Positions 60,176 to 64,000 of a stretch of DNA of 64,000 nucleotides are shown here, piece by piece. The translations under genes and the position numbers were made by a program. The notes beneath the pieces are model-generated. The model had not been told where the DNA came from and did no database searches. It saw only the letters and a program-made list of their open reading frames with translations. Source of the DNA: Mucilaginibacter endophyticus (GTDB lineage Bacteria > Bacteroidota > Bacteroidia > Sphingobacteriales > Sphingobacteriaceae). Location: positions 1,247,949 to 1,311,948 of the forward strand of contig NZ_QPCG01000001.1 of NCBI RefSeq assembly GCF_003351025.1. Reading direction: 5' to 3'. Every line of letters starts with the position of its first letter. The stretch's first letter is position 1.

Positions 60176-61849
60176 TTATGGCAGCAGTTTCCAGGTTTTA
60201 AGTTCGCCTTTTATTGTCACCATAATTTTGTTGGTTACCATGCGGTTCAAAATTACTTTAGCACCTATCCATAATAAGCTTTTGGTAAGCCAGCCCAGGT
60301 CTGCCACATTAAGCATAATGGTTTGGATACGGTCTTTCATACCGCCGCTAAACCTATCGATATCCTGTTCCTTAATTGTAGGCCAGTTGTTGCCCGAGCT
60401 GAATTTAATATCAGGGAATTTGATTTCCTCTTCAAATACAGGTATTATCTGGTAGCTATCGTTTTGGGTTGATTTATATTTGGCTTTATCGGCGTTAGCA
60501 TAACCATCAACAAAAATAGAGTTTGTTGTCAGCGCTTTGGCGGGCACGGTAAAGTAGTCACGTAAAAAGATCTTGCAGTTATGTCGGCCTAAAAAGAAAT
60601 CATGCACCCTGAATTCTTTATTTAAAAAACCGCTAAAGCCGCTCAGCGCGCCACAGGCAATGGCTTGCTCTCCGGTGAGGTCGGTTGATTTACCATCAGG
60701 TGTATCTACCCTGCGCGATGGTGTGATGAGGTACTGACCGGCACAATCCGAGTCCATTGCATCTTTAATATTAACGGCCTTTGAGCGCATTTGCGATAGC
60801 ATGGAAGATAACGTTAAGCCTACGATATTTGATATCGCCCGTGACTGCGAAATTGGTGTTGGCGCCTGGGTAGGGAAGGGCTCTATCATCAGCACGGTTG
60901 AAACAAACTTATTATAGTTGTTGTAATCAACATCGGGCTGACCGGTAAGATCATCCAATACACTCCGCACTTTATCAAATGGTTCGTTATTGATCATGCC
61001 GCCATCAACATTCAGGGTTTGGTACCCGCCGGCAGCTACGGGGCTATTAACCAGGTAATTGCTTAGCCATGGGTTATTGTTAACATATTGTGCGTCGCGT
61101 TTTACTATTCTTGATTGTAAGCCAACCGGGAAAGCGCCGGTTGCCATAGCTGCGTCAGCAGCTATATCAGTATTTACTTTATTTTTCAGATCCAAAGGCA
61201 TCCAACCGTCATTATGCCCGGTTATAGCGTTCTCGGTAAGTTGAAAACACGCGTAATCGTTATGGATGCGCATATTATACTTAGTGCGTTCTGGCGATGA
61301 CGAATTGAACGGGACATTATAAGCATAGCCCTGCAGGTTGGTAAGTGTAGTGAAGATCTTTAAACCTGGTTTAATATAAGCAGGGGTAGGCTGCCACTGT
61401 TTGGGGTCAGCAGAAACTACGCGGGTAGCAACATCGTTAATAAAATCAGAATTAAGGGCGGATATTACGCCTGAGTTTTTAATATCAGATGTATCCAGCA
61501 TTTTCGAAAACATATCTGCCTGAACAAGATCAACCCACGAGTGATAGAGTTTATTCTCAGGATGTTCGGCAAGGATATCTCCTGAAGGTTTATCGATATG
61601 GGTTATCGGGTTATTAAGCGAGGATGCTGCCATGATGCTGGTCATGCCCCCGGCAGATGCGCCGCCCATTACAGGGATCTGCACCCTGTGTGATGGAACG
61701 CCGGGTTGGCCACGGCGCTTGTCCCATTCGGTTAGTGCCTGGAGCAGGTAATCAATAACGCCCGCGGTATAGGCGCCGGCAGAAACCGCGCCGGCCATAC
61801 AAAGTCCTACATAAAATACTTGCTGATCTGAAGTTTTTTCTGCTGCCAT
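60176..61849 (-). CDS. Patatin-like phospholipase
   Basis: 557 residues. The GxSxG nucleophile is Ser65 in MGGASAGG with the oxyanion stretch GAVSAGAYTAGVID before it. The catalytic Asp lies in NVDGGMINNEPFD near residue 280. The C-terminal half is long and polar (about 380-557), larger than ordinary patatins, and carries no recognised second domain. It is probably a cytoplasmic or membrane-associated lipase. The 3' end has a short gap to the DMT gene. Confidence 0.86.
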   Translation of the reverse strand: MAAEKTSDQQVFYVGLCMAGAVSAGAYTAGVIDYLLQALTEWDKRRGQPGVPSHRVQIPVMGGASAGGMTSIMAASSLNNPITHIDKPSGDILAEHPENKLYHSWVDLVQADMFSKMLDTSDIKNSGVISALNSDFINDVATRVVSADPKQWQPTPAYIKPGLKIFTTLTNLQGYAYNVPFNSSSPERTKYNMRIHNDYACFQLTENAITGHNDGWMPLDLKNKVNTDIAADAAMATGAFPVGLQSRIVKRDAQYVNNNPWLSNYLVNSPVAAGGYQTLNVDGGMINNEPFDKVRSVLDDLTGQPDVDYNNYNKFVSTVLMIEPFPTQAPTPISQSRAISNIVGLTLSSMLSQMRSKAVNIKDAMDSDCAGQYLITPSRRVDTPDGKSTDLTGEQAIACGALSGFSGFLNKEFRVHDFFLGRHNCKIFLRDYFTVPAKALTTNSIFVDGYANADKAKYKSTQNDSYQIIPVFEEEIKFPDIKFSSGNNWPTIKEQDIDRFSGGMKDRIQTIMLNVADLGWLTKSLLWIGAKVILNRMVTNKIMVTIKGELKTWKLLP

Positions 61850-61942
61850 GAGATAGATTTTAGGTTGGGTGGTGAAATTTAGAAAAAGGATATTGTAAAG
61901 AAATGCGTAAAAATACGTGAGTTAATAGCGGGTTTTACCCAA

Positions 61943-62116
61943 TCACATTGCTTTATCGGCTTTTTGTGGCTTTGGGTGTTCCCTGGGTTTAAGTTCCTGA
62001 TCAATAATGTTTTGTTCGAAACTTTTTTCATCCTTCCGGTCGGTTTTTACAATCCATATCATCAGTGCTATTAACAGGGTTATTACAATGCCTACTATAA
62101 AATAATTGATCTGCAT
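61943..62116 (-). CDS. 57-residue single-helix membrane protein
   Basis: Starts MQINYFIVGIVITLLIAL: one membrane helix at about 5-24, then a basic and acidic tail (KTDRKDEKSFEQNIIDQELK) with a Lys/Pro-rich end. It is too short for a length-filtered ORF list but has a normal layout of a small anchored protein and a stop 93 bases from the patatin start. Function unknown; the layout is plausible but unproven. Confidence 0.65.
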   Translation of the reverse strand: MQINYFIVGIVITLLIALMIWIVKTDRKDEKSFEQNIIDQELKPREHPKPQKADKAM

Positions 62117-62242
62117 GTTTATATATTTGGTTGACTAAATTTATACCGGCTGTATTAACTGGCGATTAAATTTTAGTGTGAAATAAAACATGCAAAGCCT
62201 GTAGTTTTTATGTATAAGAACCCCTTATAAAAGTAATAGATC

Positions 62243-62635
62243 ATGCAAACCCATGTAGCCGCCGTAACGCTTGCTGTTAAAGATCTTGATGAGATAAAGG
62301 AGTTTTATATCGAAAAATTCGGGTGGCAAATTATTGCCGAAAATGAAAAGATTGTAATGCTAAAGCTTGATAATTTAGTACTCACCCTGTGCGATGAGCC
62401 GCTTTTTAAGGAATACACAAATATACATAATAATACCGGGAATAAGGCTGTTTACTTTACCATAAACCTTGCTTCAAAAGCTAACGTTGATGAACAAATA
62501 GCGAAATTAAATGAGGATGGTGTACAAATATTAAAGCATCCGGCAGAAACATTCTGGGGCGGATATGCCGCTTTTGTGGCCGACCCGGAAGGAAATTGCT
62601 GGGAGATCTGCTATAATCCTTACGCCGGAAACTGA
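62243..62635 (+). CDS. VOC-family protein (glyoxalase fold)
   Basis: 130 residues: THVAAVTLAVKDLDEIKEFYIEKFGW, then CDEPLFKEY, NKAVYFTINLASKANVDEQIAKL and AAFVADPEGNCWEICYNP. The final Glu ligand (CWEICY) is retained while other ligand positions are less clear. Family functions include bleomycin resistance and small-molecule dioxygenase. It overlaps the kinase gene on the other strand by 16 bases. Confidence 0.85.
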   Translation: MQTHVAAVTLAVKDLDEIKEFYIEKFGWQIIAENEKIVMLKLDNLVLTLCDEPLFKEYTNIHNNTGNKAVYFTINLASKANVDEQIAKLNEDGVQILKHPAETFWGGYAAFVADPEGNCWEICYNPYAGN

Positions 62636-63804
62636 AAAGTAAAGCAAGTTTCTTCCGGGGTTGATGTTACCGCTATTATACCTCTATGGGCTTTGGCTAT
62701 CTCCGATGAAATATACAAACCCAGTCCTAAACCCTGCTGACCTTGTTTAACTTCACCACGCGAAAATGGTTGAAATAATCGTTCCATCGCCGCAAAAGGA
62801 ATCTGATCGCCGGAGTTCGTTATTGAAAGTATAAACTTGCCATTGGTATTACTTGCGGCCACCTTTACAGGTGCATCTTTTTGGCCATGTACGAGCGCGT
62901 TTGATAACAAATTAGAGAATAATTGCGCCACCCTTGTGCCATCGCAAAATACGGTTTCAGTAATATTAAAGTCGGTAATGATCTCCCGTTCGGGAGCGGC
63001 GAGAAGCAATTCGGAAATTACGTGTTTAAGCGTTTTTTCAAGATGCTCATTGTGGCTTAATGCTAACGTAATGCCATCTCCAAGCCGACCACGGGCAAAA
63101 TCAAGAAGGTTGTCAATGAGCCCTTTCATTCGCATGGACGAGTCCTGAAGGATTGTAGCAAGGCGTTTAAGCCTGTCATCAAGCGGCATCCGCATCATTA
63201 GCTGACCAACGTTTGATACAGCGGTAACAGGATTGCGCAGATCATGCCCCAAAATAGCGATAAACTGTTCCCTAAGCTCGGCTGTTTTGCGTTCTTCTAA
63301 AAGTTTTTCTTCGGTAAGTGCTAACTTTTCGGTTGCCTGCAAGTGAAACGAAATAAGATCGGCATAAAGCTTAAACATATTGGTCACCTCCGGCGTATTG
63401 AGCCGTGCCGGGTTAGGGTCTATAGCACAAAGGGTACCGAAAAAAGTACCATCCTTACGGATGATAGGCATAGAAATATAGCTTTGAAAGCCATACATCA
63501 AAGGGGTGTGGTGTGTGCGGAAGCGCTCGTCCTTTTCAACATGGTCAATGATAACGGCTTCCTGCGTTTGCCTTATTTCATGACAGATGGTAGTTTCTAA
63601 TGTTAATTCCCCACCAGGAACCAGTCCAAACTGGATGTTATCAAGTACAGCACAAGCTATCCATTTTTTTTCGGTAACGCGGGCTACGGCGGCAAAACCC
63701 ATTCCTGTAGTAAGGCAAATAACCTCCAGTATTGAATTGATTACGGGGATCTGGTTTATGGCTTCCAGATCAGCCTGAAGATTAGGGTCTAAATTGCCTG
63801 TCAT
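62620..63804 (-). CDS. GAF-domain sensor histidine kinase
   Basis: 394 residues. The GAF domain is at about 20-155 (QSYISMPIIRKDGTFFGTLCAIDP), followed by a coiled-coil linker. The dimerisation His is His187 in AILGHDLRNPV, and the ATPase region ends with NLLSNALVHGQ and GLGLGLYISSEIAKAHRG. No membrane helix or receiver domain is present, so it senses a cytoplasmic cue; GAF often binds a cyclic nucleotide or haem. No response regulator is adjacent. It overlaps the VOC gene tail to tail by 16 bases. Confidence 0.92.
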   Translation of the reverse strand: MTGNLDPNLQADLEAINQIPVINSILEVICLTTGMGFAAVARVTEKKWIACAVLDNIQFGLVPGGELTLETTICHEIRQTQEAVIIDHVEKDERFRTHHTPLMYGFQSYISMPIIRKDGTFFGTLCAIDPNPARLNTPEVTNMFKLYADLISFHLQATEKLALTEEKLLEERKTAELREQFIAILGHDLRNPVTAVSNVGQLMMRMPLDDRLKRLATILQDSSMRMKGLIDNLLDFARGRLGDGITLALSHNEHLEKTLKHVISELLLAAPEREIITDFNITETVFCDGTRVAQLFSNLLSNALVHGQKDAPVKVAASNTNGKFILSITNSGDQIPFAAMERLFQPFSRGEVKQGQQGLGLGLYISSEIAKAHRGIIAVTSTPEETCFTFQFPA

Positions 63805-64000
63805 TTTAAAGGATCAAATAGGGGATTGTGTTTAAAAATACGAATATTACAAACACCAAAAGTATGCATTTGTTGGAATAAGAATAATTTAACTGTTTTG
63901 GTTAAAATATTGCCCTTTAATTAAATCTGATTTTTAAAAACGTCAGTATTGTAAAATACAGGTGGACCATTAGTGGATTAATTCAGCGGTAACGTAAACC

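Overview
The window looks like chromosome from a member of the Sphingobacteriaceae (Bacteroidota), most likely Mucilaginibacter or a close relative. This is inferred from several things seen in the sequence: a SusC/SusD pair behind a FecI-type sigma factor and FecR anti-sigma factor, many lipoproteins and N-terminal signal peptides of Bacteroidota type, TAnnTTTG promoter -7 boxes, weak or absent Shine-Dalgarno sequences, and families such as DUF4296 and DUF4905 that are mostly known from this group. The species is not determined. No prophage, complete insertion sequence, CRISPR array or rRNA was seen; the only RNA gene found is one tRNA-Gln(CUG).

Layout. 1-5,000: the end of ppa, an hxlR/doxX divergent pair, a membrane-anchored GH25 lysozyme, and a marR-MFS-isochorismatase-like operon. 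5,000-10,300: an NHL-repeat lipoprotein, a PAP2 phosphatase, a decayed stretch with a universal-stress-protein remnant and a TonB-receptor remnant, tRNA-Gln and dps. 10,300-27,000: mostly housekeeping genes (LysM/RlpA protein, uridine kinase, 3-oxoacid CoA-transferase scoA/scoB, CE2 esterase, mutS2, yggS, aspartate kinase, YitT family, thioesterase, fabH). 27,000-35,800: a secreted intradiol-dioxygenase-like protein, a pirin-like protein, SDR, nitrilase, zinc alcohol dehydrogenase, a GH39 glycosidase and a second PAP2 phosphatase. 35,900-40,550: a BlaI repressor, an M56/BlaR1-like membrane peptidase, a serine hydrolase with TPRs and a secreted protein; the peptidase and the secreted protein share a long QAxRDQx heptad repeat. 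40,600-53,000: a glycan-use region with a Crp-type regulator, aldo/keto reductase, GH30, then sigma factor, FecR, STN-type SusC, SusD and a GH43 endo-arabinanase-like lipoprotein. 53,000-64,000: CBS protein, PD40 propeller, DUF885 peptidase, CAT-like acetyltransferase, PEP-mutase/isocitrate-lyase-like enzyme, fabF, DMT transporter, patatin, VOC protein and a GAF histidine kinase.

How genes work together. The clearest system is the sigma/FecR/SusC(STN)/SusD/GH43 locus, which fits trans-envelope signalling: substrate in the receptor signals through the STN domain to FecR and frees the sigma factor. The GH39 gene about 10 kb away carries nearly the same 9-5-9 inverted repeat in its promoter as the sigma gene, so the two may share a regulator. 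The most unusual system is the BlaI/M56/serine hydrolase/heptad-repeat cluster, which could be an envelope-stress circuit in which the repeats act as a coiled-coil or rod module.

Between genes the window is rich in dispersed palindromic REP-like elements of several families (A: GTCATTTCGAA ends; B: GTCATTGCGAG ends; C: GTCATGCTGAG ends; D and E single). One sits inside the scoA/scoB operon and one touches the start region of the GH43 gene. There is also a perfect 36-bp AT palindrome with a diverged relative 6 kb away.
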